Shown: positions 1 through 9,087, numbered from the stretch's first letter. The stretch is 64,000 nucleotides of DNA from Planctomycetota bacterium (GCA_014381825.1 JACNKX010000081.1:124001-188000), one strand, 5' to 3'. Notes: generated by a model from the letters alone, not told the origin. Numbers and translations are program-made.

Positions 1-1185
1 TTTGATGCAACGGTTGCTGCCAAGAAAGCCGCCATCGCCGAGTTGGAAAGTCCTGGGGCAGGTTCCAACTCTGCCCTACTTCGAGATTCCGAAGCAACGA
101 AAGCCGCACTCAAGAAAATGCGTGACGAACTCGCCGCTTTAGAGAAAGCCGGGCCGGACTTGCCGGCCGCGATGGGCGTCACGGAAGATAAAGTGACCGA
201 CATCGCGATCCATCTGCGCGGCGATCCGCTCAAGCTGGGCGACGTCGTTCCGCGACGCACGCCGCCCGTGTTGCGGGGCCCGCGCGTGCCACAGTTCACC
301 GATAGGGAAAGTGGCCGCCGTCAACTGGCCGAATGGCTAGTCGATCCACAACATCCGCTCACCGCGCGTGTCTTCGTCAATCGCGTCTGGCGTTGGCATT
401 TCGGCAAGGGGCTGGTACGCACGACCGACAACTTCGGTTTGTTGGGCGAGACACCATCGCATCCGGAATTGCTCGATTGGCTGGCTCGACGATTCGTCGC
501 GGACGGCTGGTCGGTCAAGTCGCTGCATCGACTAATCGTGATGTCCAGCACGTATCAGCAGGCGAGCACTCCTTCGGCCGAGACGGGAAGTCGCGATCCC
601 GAAAACCGCCTCTTCAGCCGCGCTGAAGTGCGCCGACTTGAAGCCGAAGCCGTGCGCGACTCGCTGCTGGCGACCAGTGGCCAATTGGATGAGACGATGG
701 GCGGCTCCTTGCTGAAGCTCAAGAATCGAGCGTATTTCTTTGATCACACTTCCAAGGATTTGACAACCTACGACAGCCGCCGTCGCTCGCTGTACCTGCC
801 GATCGTCCGCAACAATGTTTTCGACCTGTTTCAGTTGTTGGACTTTCCCGACCCCGCCGTATCGACCGGCGATCGAGCGGCGACAGTCGTGGCATCGCAA
901 GCCTTGCTAATGCTCAACAGCGACATCGTCATGCAGGCCGCAACCAAGTTCGCCGAGCGCCTGCTCGCCGATTCGACCGACGATGACAGACGCCTGTCGC
1001 AACTCTACGTTATCGCATTTGGGCGCGAGCCAACTGCCGATGAACGACAGACTGATCGCGCCTTCCTGGCGGCAGCGGATCAAGCTCAATCCACCGGCAC
1101 AGACGCCGACAGCCGCCGGCGGCAAGCCTGGGCTACGCTATGCCACGCCGCTCTTGCCGCCAATGAATTTATCTACGTGAGATGA
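1..1185 (+). CDS. PSD1/DUF1553 domain protein, 5' end cut by window
   Basis: C-terminal part of a planctomycete PSD1-type protein (DUF1549/DUF1553). The frame is open from base 1, so the start lies outside the window. The first ~40 codons are Lys/Ala/Glu-rich and look like a coiled-coil linker. The DUF1553 part shows the family signature HPLTARVFVNRVWRWHFGKG followed by NFGLLGETPSHPELLDWLA, and later residues of the type MNSDIVMQAA and AFGREPT. A complete member with the same motifs lies at 35711-38431 and carries N-terminal CxxCH haem motifs, so those are expected upstream here. The next gene on the same strand is a DUF1501 protein, which is the usual partner. The reaction is not established for this family; a role at the cell envelope is inferred from signal peptides in complete members. 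Confidence 0.93.
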   Translation, partial: FDATVAAKKAAIAELESPGAGSNSALLRDSEATKAALKKMRDELAALEKAGPDLPAAMGVTEDKVTDIAIHLRGDPLKLGDVVPRRTPPVLRGPRVPQFTDRESGRRQLAEWLVDPQHPLTARVFVNRVWRWHFGKGLVRTTDNFGLLGETPSHPELLDWLARRFVADGWSVKSLHRLIVMSSTYQQASTPSAETGSRDPENRLFSRAEVRRLEAEAVRDSLLATSGQLDETMGGSLLKLKNRAYFFDHTSKDLTTYDSRRRSLYLPIVRNNVFDLFQLLDFPDPAVSTGDRAATVVASQALLMLNSDIVMQAATKFAERLLADSTDDDRRLSQLYVIAFGREPTADERQTDRAFLAAADQAQSTGTDADSRRRQAWATLCHAALAANEFIYVR

Positions 1186-1188
1186 AAG

Positions 1189-1252
1189 GTGGGGCAAGTT
1201 TGTAACCTGCCAGAAACACACATACTCCTTGGCAAGTTACAAACCTGCCCTA
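1189..1252. repeat. Nested palindromic element, family A
   Basis: Two inverted arms (1189-1212 and 1230-1252) share the core GCAAGTTTGTAACCTGCC and its reverse complement, with two compensating A/C differences, separated by a 17-base spacer. Each arm is itself a near palindrome (GGCAAGTT-TG-TAACCTGCC). The element fills the gap between the PSD1 stop and the DUF1501 start. It resembles REP/BIME-like intergenic repeats. It could form a hairpin in the mRNA or be a non-autonomous mobile repeat. Confidence 0.75.
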
Positions 1253-1260
1253 CGACGAAA

Positions 1261-2685
1261 ATGAACGACAACGACGCTAATACGCTCATCTCTCGCCGAT
1301 CGCTTTTGCAGCGATCAGCCGTTGGATTTGGTTCGCTCGCCTTTGCGTCGATGCTGGCTGACGAGTCGCTAGCTCAAGCGTCGATTGACAATCCGCTTGC
1401 GCCCAAGCTGCCCCACTTCGCGGCCAGAGCTAAACGCGTTATCTTCCTGATGATGTCCGGTGGTCCCTCGCAGGTGGACACGTTCGATCCGAAGCCACTA
1501 TTGACTCGCGATGACGGCAAGCCGTTGCCGTTCGCAAAGCCACGAGTTCAATTCAACTCAACCAGCAACCTGCTCAAGTCCCCGTGGAAATTCCGGCAAT
1601 ACGGCGAGAGTGGATTGTGGGTCAGCGATCTCTTCCCGCGACTCGCCGAGCGTGTCGATGACCTGTGCATGGTCCATTCAGTGCATGGGACGAATCCCGC
1701 TCACGGCGGAGCCATGATGAAGCTGCATACGGGCAGCGACAATTTCATTCGGCCCAGCATTGGTTCCTGGGTGAGCTACGGACTTGGTACCGAGAACTCG
1801 AATCTGCCCGCGTTCGTGACAATCTGCCCGACGCTGGCATTCGGCGGAATCAACAATTGGAGTTCTTCATTCCTGCCCGCCGCACACAACGGGACGGCAC
1901 TGGGAGACGCCAGCGTACCATCGGATCAAGCACGGGTCAAGTTTATTGAAAACTCGAAACTACCGCGCGAGATTCAACGCCTGCTACTCGAACGGTTGGA
2001 TGCGATGAATCGCAAACATCTGGCTCAGGCAGGTTCCGATGCCTCGCTTGAAGCACGAATCAATTCATTCGAATTGGCCTTTCGCATGCAGTCATCGATC
2101 CCGAAGCTCGAGGACCTATCAGGCGAATCCGCAACCACTCGAAAGCTATACGGCATGGACGATCCTGTGACGGCCAACTTTGGGCGTATGTGCCTGCTGG
2201 CTCGCCGCTTCACCGAGGCCGGTGTGCGGTTCATTCAAGTCACTCACAACGACGATAAGGTTCAATGGGACCAGCATTCCAACCTCAAGCGGGACCACGA
2301 AAAGAACGCTCGCGAGGTGGACTTGCCAATCGCCGGACTACTGACTGACCTGAAACAGCGCGGGCTGCTCGATGACACGCTCGTCTGGTGGGGCAGCGAG
2401 TTCGGACGCACACCGACCGCGGAAACAACGGATGGCCGCGACCACAACCCCGAGGGCTTCACGATGTGGCTCGCAGGTGGTGGCACGAAAGGCGGCTTCC
2501 GCTACGGTTCGACCGACGACTATGGTTACTATGCGGCCGAGAACAAGGTCCACATCCACGACCTGCACGCCACGCTATTGCACGCTTTGGGCCTCGACCA
2601 TGAACGTCTTACGTATCGCTACGCCGGGCGCGATTTCCGTCTGACCGACGTCGAAGGCAATGTAGTCCACGAACTATTTGTCTAG
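1261..2685 (+). CDS. DUF1501 family secreted protein
   Basis: DUF1501 protein of 474 residues, a family related to alkaline-phosphatase/sulfatase-fold enzymes but of unproven activity. The frame is open upstream to a GTG at 1189, but that stretch is a palindromic repeat, so ATG 1261 is chosen. The N-terminus SRRSLLQRSAVGFGSLAFA is a twin-arginine-like export signal. Family landmarks are MMSGGPSQVDTFDPKP, the LWVSDLFPRLA region, VHGTNPAHGGAMMKLHTGS, and the C-terminal WWGSEFGRTPTAE followed by GRDHNPEGFTMWLAGGG and HDLHATLLHALGLDHE. It follows a PSD1 gene, as does the DUF1501 gene at 34228-35703. A tandem 18-base repeat starts just before its stop codon. Confidence 0.93.
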   Translation: MNDNDANTLISRRSLLQRSAVGFGSLAFASMLADESLAQASIDNPLAPKLPHFAARAKRVIFLMMSGGPSQVDTFDPKPLLTRDDGKPLPFAKPRVQFNSTSNLLKSPWKFRQYGESGLWVSDLFPRLAERVDDLCMVHSVHGTNPAHGGAMMKLHTGSDNFIRPSIGSWVSYGLGTENSNLPAFVTICPTLAFGGINNWSSSFLPAAHNGTALGDASVPSDQARVKFIENSKLPREIQRLLLERLDAMNRKHLAQAGSDASLEARINSFELAFRMQSSIPKLEDLSGESATTRKLYGMDDPVTANFGRMCLLARRFTEAGVRFIQVTHNDDKVQWDQHSNLKRDHEKNAREVDLPIAGLLTDLKQRGLLDDTLVWWGSEFGRTPTAETTDGRDHNPEGFTMWLAGGGTKGGFRYGSTDDYGYYAAENKVHIHDLHATLLHALGLDHERLTYRYAGRDFRLTDVEGNVVHELFV

Positions 2686-2709
2686 CGCTGCCTATTTGTC
2701 TAGCGCTGC
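2674..2709 (+). repeat. Tandem 18-bp duplication over a stop codon
   Basis: The 18-mer CTATTTGTCTAGCGCTGC occurs twice without a spacer (2674-2691 and 2692-2709). The first copy holds the last codons and TAG stop of the DUF1501 gene; the second lies just downstream and repeats the stop in another register. It looks like a slippage duplication. Confidence 0.85.
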
Positions 2710-2858
2710 GCAATGGCAATCCAACGCGTTTACCTCGTCTGAGTGTCTCTGCCAGCCGCGAAGTGTTCTACAACCCGATTCGGCTCCACTAAACCGTAAA
2801 CTACTAACTACCCCTCGCTCGATCAAAACGAGCGGTGTCGCAGTTCAGACGACCGTTG

Positions 2859-3521
2859 TCAAATGGAACGCGCCGCTGCGTGCAACTCGTTGGTTGCTGA
2901 TTGCCGCTCACGTGAATTGGCGACTGCGATAATTCGCGGAATGATAGATCGCATTGCTCGCGATCGATGACTCAAGACCGTTTTTACCGTCGCGCCCAAC
3001 TCACCAAACGTGCGATGATACTCCGGGATCTCGAAGAGTGGATCATAGCCAAAGCCGCCGTTGCCGCTTCGCTCAAACAGAATTCTGCCGCGACAGTAGT
3101 CCTCCGATTCGGCTCGAACGTTCCCCGCCGGATCTGATAGTGCAGCGTGGCATACGTAATGTGCTGTACGACTTTCGAGCGGGACGTCGGCAAGTTCCCG
3201 GAGCAGTTTGTCGTTATTGGACTCGTCCGTGGCATTCGGTCCAGAGAAGCGAGCAGAATAGACGCCCGGGCCGCCATCAAGGGCATCAACAGCGAGACCG
3301 CTGTCTTCGCCTAAAACCCAACAGCCGAGATGCTTCGCTTGGACAGTGGCCTTTAACGCAGCGTTCTCTGCGAAGGTTGTGCCAGTCTCATCGACTTCGA
3401 TCGAATCGGGGATATCGGCGAGTGTTCTAAGCGTAAAGCCGTGTGGGACGAGCAACGCAGCCAGCTCGATCCCCTTCTTCTTGTTGTGCGTCCCAAGAAC
3501 CAATAGTCGTTGATGTTGCAT
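2859..3521 (-). CDS. rdgB: XTP/dITP diphosphatase (RdgB/HAM1)
   Basis: Cytosolic house-cleaning pyrophosphatase that hydrolyses non-canonical purine nucleotides (XTP, dITP, ITP) to monophosphates. It has 220 residues. Seen motifs: THNKKKGIELA near the N-terminus, TTFAENAALKA, GEDSGLAVDALDGGPGVYSA (active-site Asp region), GFGYDPLFEIPE and LSHRSRAMR. The frame extends upstream to 3557, but ATG 3521 is preferred because it begins the conserved beta strand (RLLVLGTHN) and is preceded by GGTGGAG. The C-terminus carries about 25 residues beyond the usual family end (after the SHRSRAM helix), of no recognised function. The gene stands alone, convergent with the DUF1501 gene. Confidence 0.95.
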   Translation of the reverse strand: MQHQRLLVLGTHNKKKGIELAALLVPHGFTLRTLADIPDSIEVDETGTTFAENAALKATVQAKHLGCWVLGEDSGLAVDALDGGPGVYSARFSGPNATDESNNDKLLRELADVPLESRTAHYVCHAALSDPAGNVRAESEDYCRGRILFERSGNGGFGYDPLFEIPEYHRTFGELGATVKTVLSHRSRAMRSIIPRIIAVANSRERQSATNELHAAARSI

Positions 3522-3642
3522 CGTGTTTGTCTCCACCTTTCGGACAGCGGAAAGCATAGCACGAGCGGGAGGAATTGTTCAGATAGCTGCGGCTTCGACG
3601 CCATCAACAGAAGACTGGACCCGACCGAAGTCGAACGACTTC

Positions 3643-4764
3643 CTATTGCGAACGGCGGGCATAGTCGGCAGCGATGGACCGGCGGGGGACCTCCACCGGG
3701 ACTGGCTGGACATCGAACGTGATGCCGGCCAACGTCCGAGGTTGGAGGCCGAGTGTACCGACGCCCGGTAGCTGGCGACGGCTGGCTCCGTACATCTGCA
3801 TGATTTTATGAACAGTCGGGTGAATTTCGATTTTTCCGTCTGCTCGCGGCTCACCGACGGAATCAAAGCTTCCTACGGTAACGATGCTCTCGGTGCGATC
3901 ATGGAACTCGTACGCATCGACTCCGCGGGCACGGAGGGCCGAAGTGAGTCGGTGAGCCTTATCGGCCGCGAGTTCCAGCTTATCTGACACCATTCCAGTT
4001 CTTTCGATGTCATCGATCTCGCTACTGTTCATCGTTCGCATTCCGCCAAACCCCGCGACCCTGACGGTGTAGCGGCCAGGATTGTTCAGCAGGCTATGTT
4101 CCACTCGCACATTAAGTTCGCAGACGAAATCATCCAGCCCGCCTGGCGAAAAATACTGCTCAGGGAGATGGGGATTTCGGGTAACGAACGCGTTGCCCAT
4201 CGGCCCCTTCTTTCGCTTCGCCGCGTTTCCGTTCATTCGTCGCTGTAGTTCACGAAACCCGGCAAATCGTTGGGTTGACCACTCACGCTTTTCAAGGTCG
4301 AGACACTCGGGATGCGCGTATTTCAATTTATCGAGCGTCTTCTGAAGCCGTGGGTCCTTCGAGCTTTCGAAGTCGCCAACAAGTACCGCATACGCTTCAA
4401 ACTTGGACGCCTGAGCATACTTCATCCTGGCCCAATCGCCCGTGTAACGATCAATCGTTTTACCTTCGACCGTATCGGTGTAATCAAATTCTTTCTGGTT
4501 GACGTATGCAGGCAGGTCGAACCGCCGGCGCAATTCCAGTACAAGCTCGTGGGCCTGCTCCGCCGCGCCAGAACCGGCGAAACTTGCTGCGAGAATCAGC
4601 CACGGACCATGATCTTCGGTCAATGCGTATCGCATCGAGGAATCGGCGTCGACGCTCTTTCGAAATGGGATGAAAGATGTCCATTTCGTATCTGCATGGG
4701 AAGGCCCCGCGCTGGCAATGAATGCCAATGCAACGACGACGAAGCAGCCGATCCGCAGTTTCAT
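3643..4764 (-). CDS. Secreted protein of unknown function, SPOR-like region
   Basis: A 373-residue protein with a clear Sec signal peptide (MKLRIGCFVVVALAFIASAG, cleavage near SHA-D). ATG 4764 is chosen over the longer frame from 4911 because GAGGA lies just upstream and the signal peptide starts there. After the signal, a region including ALTEDHGPWLILAASFAGS and FEAYAVLVGDFESSKDPRLQ has the pattern of a SPOR-like alternating strand/helix repeat (a property of peptidoglycan-binding domains), but this is inference. The middle has a basic stretch (AAKRKKGPMGNAFVTRNPHL). A second alpha/beta segment near residues 300-340 (TSALRARGVDAYEFHDRTES) also looks SPOR-like. No enzyme motif is recognised. 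Confidence 0.8.
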   Translation of the reverse strand: MKLRIGCFVVVALAFIASAGPSHADTKWTSFIPFRKSVDADSSMRYALTEDHGPWLILAASFAGSGAAEQAHELVLELRRRFDLPAYVNQKEFDYTDTVEGKTIDRYTGDWARMKYAQASKFEAYAVLVGDFESSKDPRLQKTLDKLKYAHPECLDLEKREWSTQRFAGFRELQRRMNGNAAKRKKGPMGNAFVTRNPHLPEQYFSPGGLDDFVCELNVRVEHSLLNNPGRYTVRVAGFGGMRTMNSSEIDDIERTGMVSDKLELAADKAHRLTSALRARGVDAYEFHDRTESIVTVGSFDSVGEPRADGKIEIHPTVHKIMQMYGASRRQLPGVGTLGLQPRTLAGITFDVQPVPVEVPRRSIAADYARRSQ

Positions 4765-4952
4765 AGGATTATCCTCGAACCGAAGTAAGCGACGCGAGTG
4801 TTTCTCAAACATGCACGTCGACAGGGCGTGTGAGAATGGAGACGAACGTCTAGGCGCAGTGGAGGCGGCCTCGAATGCGCCGCATGAGGGCGGAAACTTA
4901 GCAGAAGGCAATTGCAGGGGCCAGACCGAAACCGGCGATTGTTGCCGATCTG

Positions 4953-6242
4953 CTAGCGGACGAAACGCAACAACGCATATCGCTTCTTGCCGCTGCGCAG
5001 AACCATGACCGACTCACTGGCAAGATCGGACGACGTGAGCTTCGCGTCAACGTCGGCGACACGTCGATTGTTCACATAGGCTCCGCCTTGCTGTACCGTT
5101 CGGCGAGCTTCGCCTTTCGATTTCGCGAGCCCAGCCTCGACGAACGCGTCTAGTACTCCAAGCCCTTCACCTTCAAGTCGCGACAAAGGCAATTCTATAC
5201 TCGGAACATCCGTGAAGATGTCCCGCAATTGTCCGTCGCTAAAGCCAGTAATCTCCGCTCCAAAGAAAATATCGGTCGCTCGTCTGGCAGCCGCAACTCC
5301 AGTCTCGCCATGCACCAGACGCGTCAGTTCCTCGCCCAATCGCTTCTGGCTGCTGCGTTCGTGCGGTGAGTTGGCGCGGGACTCGTCGAGCGATTCAATT
5401 TCGTCTCGCGAAAGCTCGGTCAGGTATCGTAGACACGGGCCAGCATCGGCATCGCCGACGTTGATCCAGTATTGATAAAACAGGTACGGACTTGTTCGCT
5501 CCGACGACAACCAGACCTTCGTTCCTTCCGCGGTCTTTCCGATCTTTTTGCCTTCGCTATCGACTAACAGTGGCGATGTGATCCCGAACACTTGAGTACC
5601 TCGCATGCGACGCGCAAGATCAATTCCAGCTGTGATATTACCCCATTGATCGCTGCCGCCGACTTGCAGTTCACAATCGAACTGCTCGTTCAAATGTACG
5701 AAATCGTACGCCTGGAGCAGCATGTAACTGAACTCGGTATAGCTCAAGCCTGCCTCAGAACTGAGCCGACTTTTGACCGAGTCCTTGCCGAGCATCACGT
5801 TAACCGGAAAGTTTTTACCGACATCGCGGAGGAAGTCGAGATAGCTGAACTTTCGCATCCAGTCGAAGTTATTGACCAGGACGGCTGACGTATCACCGCA
5901 ATCGAAGTCCAGAAACTGTCGCACCTGTCGTTCAATACCGACGACGTTGGCGCGCAGCGAGTCGACCGACAGCAGATTGCGTTCTTCGCTCTTGCCGCTT
6001 GGATCACCGATCATCCCTGTGGCTCCGCCAACTAGCGCGATCGGTCGATGTCCGGCTCGCTGGAATCGGCGGAGCAGCATCAACTGCAAGAGGCTGCCGA
6101 CATGCAAGCTGTCGGCGCTTGGATCGAACCCAATATAAACCGATCGCGACCGCGAATTCAGCCACTGAGCTAGGTTTTGATCGTCTGTAGTTTGATGAAT
6201 GAGACCTCGCCAAGTGAGATCCGCAATGATATCGAAGTTCAT
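4953..6242 (-). CDS. tyrS: Tyrosyl-tRNA synthetase
   Basis: Class I aminoacyl-tRNA synthetase that charges tRNA-Tyr; 429 residues, normal for the bacterial TyrS group. The HIGH-type signature is DPSADSLHVGSLLQLMLLRR and the KMSKS-type loop is KKIGKTAEG. The tyrosine pocket shows the usual AYDFVHLNEQFDCELQVGGS and DQWGNITAG. The last ~65 residues form an S4 RNA-binding domain (GVLDAFVEAGLAKSKGEARR and GGAYVNNRRV). ATG 6242 is chosen over the longer frame at 6293 because homologous TyrS proteins begin close to MNFDIIADLTWRGLIHQTTD. It is transcribed alone. Confidence 0.97.
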   Translation of the reverse strand: MNFDIIADLTWRGLIHQTTDDQNLAQWLNSRSRSVYIGFDPSADSLHVGSLLQLMLLRRFQRAGHRPIALVGGATGMIGDPSGKSEERNLLSVDSLRANVVGIERQVRQFLDFDCGDTSAVLVNNFDWMRKFSYLDFLRDVGKNFPVNVMLGKDSVKSRLSSEAGLSYTEFSYMLLQAYDFVHLNEQFDCELQVGGSDQWGNITAGIDLARRMRGTQVFGITSPLLVDSEGKKIGKTAEGTKVWLSSERTSPYLFYQYWINVGDADAGPCLRYLTELSRDEIESLDESRANSPHERSSQKRLGEELTRLVHGETGVAAARRATDIFFGAEITGFSDGQLRDIFTDVPSIELPLSRLEGEGLGVLDAFVEAGLAKSKGEARRTVQQGGAYVNNRRVADVDAKLTSSDLASESVMVLRSGKKRYALLRFVR

Positions 6243-6380
6243 AGATGTGCTGTCATCGATCAGCCTTTGGTGGATTCTGTTAGAAGAGTTCAAAAGCTGG
6301 TTGCTGATCGCTGACCGCAGACCGCTAACAGTTTCTGGCTCAAGTAAATTCGTCGCGAGCGGGATTGCTTGCCAGGTTTG

Positions 6381-6896
6381 TTAACGCGCCACGGTAAACA
6401 ACACGGCGGCGTGTTCGCTGCCGGCGTCTTCAAAAAGCTGGCGAATTAATTTTACCATCGCCCATGTCTCGTCGCCCTCGGCTTCTGTTGGCTGCTTGCC
6501 ATACGATGCCGGGTCGAGCGCCATATAACGATCAGCAAACTCGGCTCGCTTCAAATTGTGCAAACCACCTGCGATGTGAGGAACGATATCGGGGCGAATG
6601 AGGATCGCCTCAAAATCATCTCCGTCATACAACCGTCGTCCACCCAGAACGCAATGGTCAAGCGGGAAATCACCCTGGTCGCGATCTAACGTTCCATCAG
6701 TCAACGAGCGATGAATGGGATTCCAAGAGGTGCCGCATTCTAGCACCAAATCCTCCTCACGATGTTTTGGCGAGTTTCGCAATCGCTCGGCGACGGCTCG
6801 TACGGACGCGTCTTCCTGTTGCGCGAACAACTCCTTTGCATCCTCTCGCGTTAAAACGATATAAGCAGCATTTCCCGATAGTTTTTCTGCAGACAC
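6381..6896 (-). CDS. DUF1877 (YfbM-like) protein
   Basis: A 171-residue cytosolic protein with the DUF1877 pattern: an N-terminal helical segment (TREDAKELFAQQ), a core SWNPIHRSLTDGTLD that matches the family's K.W..LH..LTG motif, PLDHCVLGGRRLYDGDD, and a C-terminal helix-strand (TWAMVKLIRQLFEDAGSEHA then AVLFTVAR). The start is GTG 6896, preceded by AAGGG. The function of DUF1877 proteins is unknown. It is separated from both neighbours by more than 100 bases and appears to be monocistronic. Confidence 0.85.
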   Translation of the reverse strand: MSAEKLSGNAAYIVLTREDAKELFAQQEDASVRAVAERLRNSPKHREEDLVLECGTSWNPIHRSLTDGTLDRDQGDFPLDHCVLGGRRLYDGDDFEAILIRPDIVPHIAGGLHNLKRAEFADRYMALDPASYGKQPTEAEGDETWAMVKLIRQLFEDAGSEHAAVLFTVAR

Positions 6897-7021
6897 TTTC
6901 GCACCCTTCCAGGTTCAAGCAGTTCCAAATGCCGTGTTAGCCGGAATGAATACACTGGTTATAGACGCTTAGAATAATCGCAATTCTCAGATTCGCCCAG
7001 GTCAGCTCGGGAGTAGTCCGT

Positions 7022-7762
7022 TCAACGCCACATGTCGTCGTCGGCAAAGGGGTGAGCCGGCCCTTGCAGTTTCGGCTTCGGTAACGCCTTGAGAGCCTGA
7101 GCCGCAAGCCGCAAGTCGTCCTTCGTCGTGATTTTCATATTGATCGGCGAGCCCTGTACGATCTTTACGTTGTGTCCGAGGCGTTGCACCAATTCAGCAT
7201 CGTCTGTCGCGGGCTCGTCGCCGGGATTGGCGTAGGCTTCGATGAACCAATCTCGTCGAAAGACCTGTGGCGTTTGCGCCTCCCAAACATTTGCTCTCGC
7301 AATCGTCGCCTCGATCGAACCGTCCGCAGCGACTCGCTTGAGTGTGCTGGAAACCGGAATCCCGAGAATGGCGGCTCCCATTTCCTGCGCCGCAGAGAAT
7401 ACCGCATCAATCCACTCGTCCGCAATACACGGTCGAGCGGCATCGTGAACGGCCACGAAGTCGACGTCGTCGCGCAGCTGCTTCAGCGCGTTCCGCACGT
7501 AATCCTCACGCTCGGCGCCTCCCTCGTCAATTTCGATGCCCATGATCGCAAGGTTCGCGCCGAATTTCATATGAAAGTCTTCGTGATCCTCGGGCGAGAT
7601 GATCACAATGACTTGCTTGACGTCATCGCGGTTCAAGAACCTTTGGGCAGAATGAAGCCACACAGCTCGCTCGCCGAGTTGAATGAATGGCTTCTTGTAG
7701 TGCTTGTCGTGAAAGCGACTGCTCTTGCCGGCGGCTGGTAGGATGACTGCGAACGATGCCAC
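7022..7762 (-). CDS. ispD: 2-C-methyl-D-erythritol 4-phosphate cytidylyltransferase
   Basis: Transfers CMP from CTP to MEP in the non-mevalonate isoprenoid pathway; 246 residues. The nucleotide-binding signature is AVILPAAGKSSRF followed by KKPFIQLGERAVW (Gly-rich loop plus Lys). Further family motifs are VAVHDAARPCI, AAILGIPVSSTLKRV, EAQTPQVFRRDWFIEAY and ATDDAELVQRLGHNVKIVQG. The start is GTG 7762 with AAAGGA upstream. The last ~20 residues (KPKLQGPAHPFADDDMWR) extend past the usual end. A VanZ gene lies 57 bases upstream on the same strand and may share its transcript. Confidence 0.96.
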   Translation of the reverse strand: MASFAVILPAAGKSSRFHDKHYKKPFIQLGERAVWLHSAQRFLNRDDVKQVIVIISPEDHEDFHMKFGANLAIMGIEIDEGGAEREDYVRNALKQLRDDVDFVAVHDAARPCIADEWIDAVFSAAQEMGAAILGIPVSSTLKRVAADGSIEATIARANVWEAQTPQVFRRDWFIEAYANPGDEPATDDAELVQRLGHNVKIVQGSPINMKITTKDDLRLAAQALKALPKPKLQGPAHPFADDDMWR

Positions 7763-7819
7763 GAAAACGGTCCTTTATCCAAATAGTAAAGCACAGTTTT
7801 GATGAATCACGCGAGAGCG

Positions 7820-8230
7820 TCAAGCTGCCGATTTAGTGACGGCCTCGCGCTGGATCGTGGATCGCGACGAAAAGTACCGCGCCGTTGCAAGGGACAAGAG
7901 GCCAAAGGCAAAGACTCCGAGGCCCGCACCAAACACGTCGGCGGCCCAGTCCGCGACATCCGCCTGTCGACCCGGGATTGCCATCTGAGTCAATTCGTCG
8001 ACGCAACCATAGATCGCAGCTACGACCATCGGAACGAGGAGAGCCCCGTGCCGCATTCGCATCGTAGTAAGCGTTGCCGCTAGCAAAAACGCCAGTCCGG
8101 CATAAGCTCCAAAATGCAGCAGCTTGTCGTTGACGCTGCCGAGACCTCGAACGCCATGCGGCAGATGAGTGCCGACGAAAAGGGCGATCCAGTAGACCCC
8201 AAGCGCTGAAAAGGTGACGATCCGCAGCAT
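7820..8230 (-). CDS. VanZ-like membrane protein
   Basis: A 136-residue integral membrane protein with four predicted transmembrane helices. It shows the VanZ pattern: first helix ending in THLP, then NDKLLHFGAYAGLAFLLAAT, a third helix MVVAAIYGCVDELTQ with the conserved Asp-Glu, IPGRQADVADWAADVFGAGL, and a last helix. ATG 8230 is preferred to the TTG at 8242 because GAGGA sits at the right distance. VanZ-family proteins are linked to glycopeptide/lipid tolerance in some bacteria, but most members have no known role. It probably forms an operon with ispD. Confidence 0.9.
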   Translation of the reverse strand: MLRIVTFSALGVYWIALFVGTHLPHGVRGLGSVNDKLLHFGAYAGLAFLLAATLTTMRMRHGALLVPMVVAAIYGCVDELTQMAIPGRQADVADWAADVFGAGLGVFAFGLLSLATARYFSSRSTIQREAVTKSAA

Positions 8231-8377
8231 CTGGGTCCTCAATCGCTAAAACCTACGTTGTCGTGTTTCACCACGTTTACGCGTCGTCCGCCGAAGATTA
8301 CGGTAAACTCTATGCGGCACCAACCCCGGTCACGCTGCACGTTGACCACAAATAAGTTTCGTAACGTCCATACGTAC

Positions 8378-8389
8378 TAGATTAATCTA
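8378..8389. promoter_or_regulatory. Perfect 12-bp palindrome, possible operator
   Basis: TAGATTAATCTA is a perfect inverted repeat about 40 bases before the DUF1080 gene at 8429, inside the 198-base intergenic region shared with the divergent vanZ-ispD unit. Length and position fit a dimeric regulator site, but a single occurrence is weak evidence. Confidence 0.25.
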
Positions 8390-8428
8390 CAGGTCGCACT
8401 CGCGCGTTTTTTTTGGAGTTTTTCAACC

Positions 8429-9076
8429 ATGATTCTTGGATGGTCCACAATTCGTTTCCGCTTAACAGCCTGTCTCACCTTGATAGTGACATTTGCGGGA
8501 GTCGCCAGCGCAGCTGACGAACGCAATTGGAAACCTCTGTTCGATGGCAAGACTTTGAAGGGATGGAAGGTCACCAACTTTGGGGGCGAAGGTGACGTAG
8601 AAGTAAAAGACGGCACGATTCTGATGGAGTTCGGATCATCGCTCACCGGAATTACGTACGCCGGGAAGTTTCCTAAGACGAACTATGAGGTCAGCTTGGA
8701 AGCCATGCGCGTGGACGGCAACGACTTCTTTTGCGGCATGACCTTCCCTGTGGCTGACTCGCATTGCAGTTTTATTCTCGGCGGTTGGGGCGGAGCCGTT
8801 GTCGGACTCTCGAGCATCGATGATCGTGATGCATCAGAGAACGACACAACTCAATACAAAAAGTTTGAGAGTGAACAGTGGTACAAAATTCGATTGAAGG
8901 TAACGCCGGAACGCATCGAAGCATGGATCGACGGTAAGGTGTGGGTCGACCAAGACATTGTCGGCAAAAAGATCAGCACACGAACTGAGGTCAACCTGTC
9001 GAAGCCGTTCGGCATTAGTGCTTACGAGACACGATCCGCGTTGCGAAAGATACAGTTTCGCGAGCTGACGAAGTAG
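8429..9076 (+). CDS. Secreted DUF1080 (3-keto-disaccharide hydrolase-like) protein
   Basis: A 215-residue secreted single-domain protein of the DUF1080 family, a concanavalin-A-like beta sandwich; members are annotated as 3-keto-disaccharide hydrolases. A signal peptide covers about residues 1-27 (ending GVASAADE). Family landmarks are [20 protein letters not shown], the [15 protein letters not shown] strand, [20 protein letters not shown] and [24 protein letters not shown] lies 10 bases before ATG. tadA follows 11 bases downstream on the same strand, so they probably share a transcript. Substrate cannot be told from sequence. Confidence 0.9.
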   Translation: MILGWSTIRFRLTACLTLIVTFAGVASAADERNWKPLFDGKTLKGWKVTNFGGEGDVEVKDGTILMEFGSSLTGITYAGKFPKTNYEVSLEAMRVDGNDFFCGMTFPVADSHCSFILGGWGGAVVGLSSIDDRDASENDTTQYKKFESEQWYKIRLKVTPERIEAWIDGKVWVDQDIVGKKISTRTEVNLSKPFGISAYETRSALRKIQFRELTK

Positions 9077-9087
9077 GAAGCTCACGA

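Noticed and set aside
2678-2932. An 84-codon plus-strand frame after the first DUF1501 gene
   Set aside because: It begins in the tandem repeat, overlaps the rdgB end and shows no ribosome-binding site or domain.
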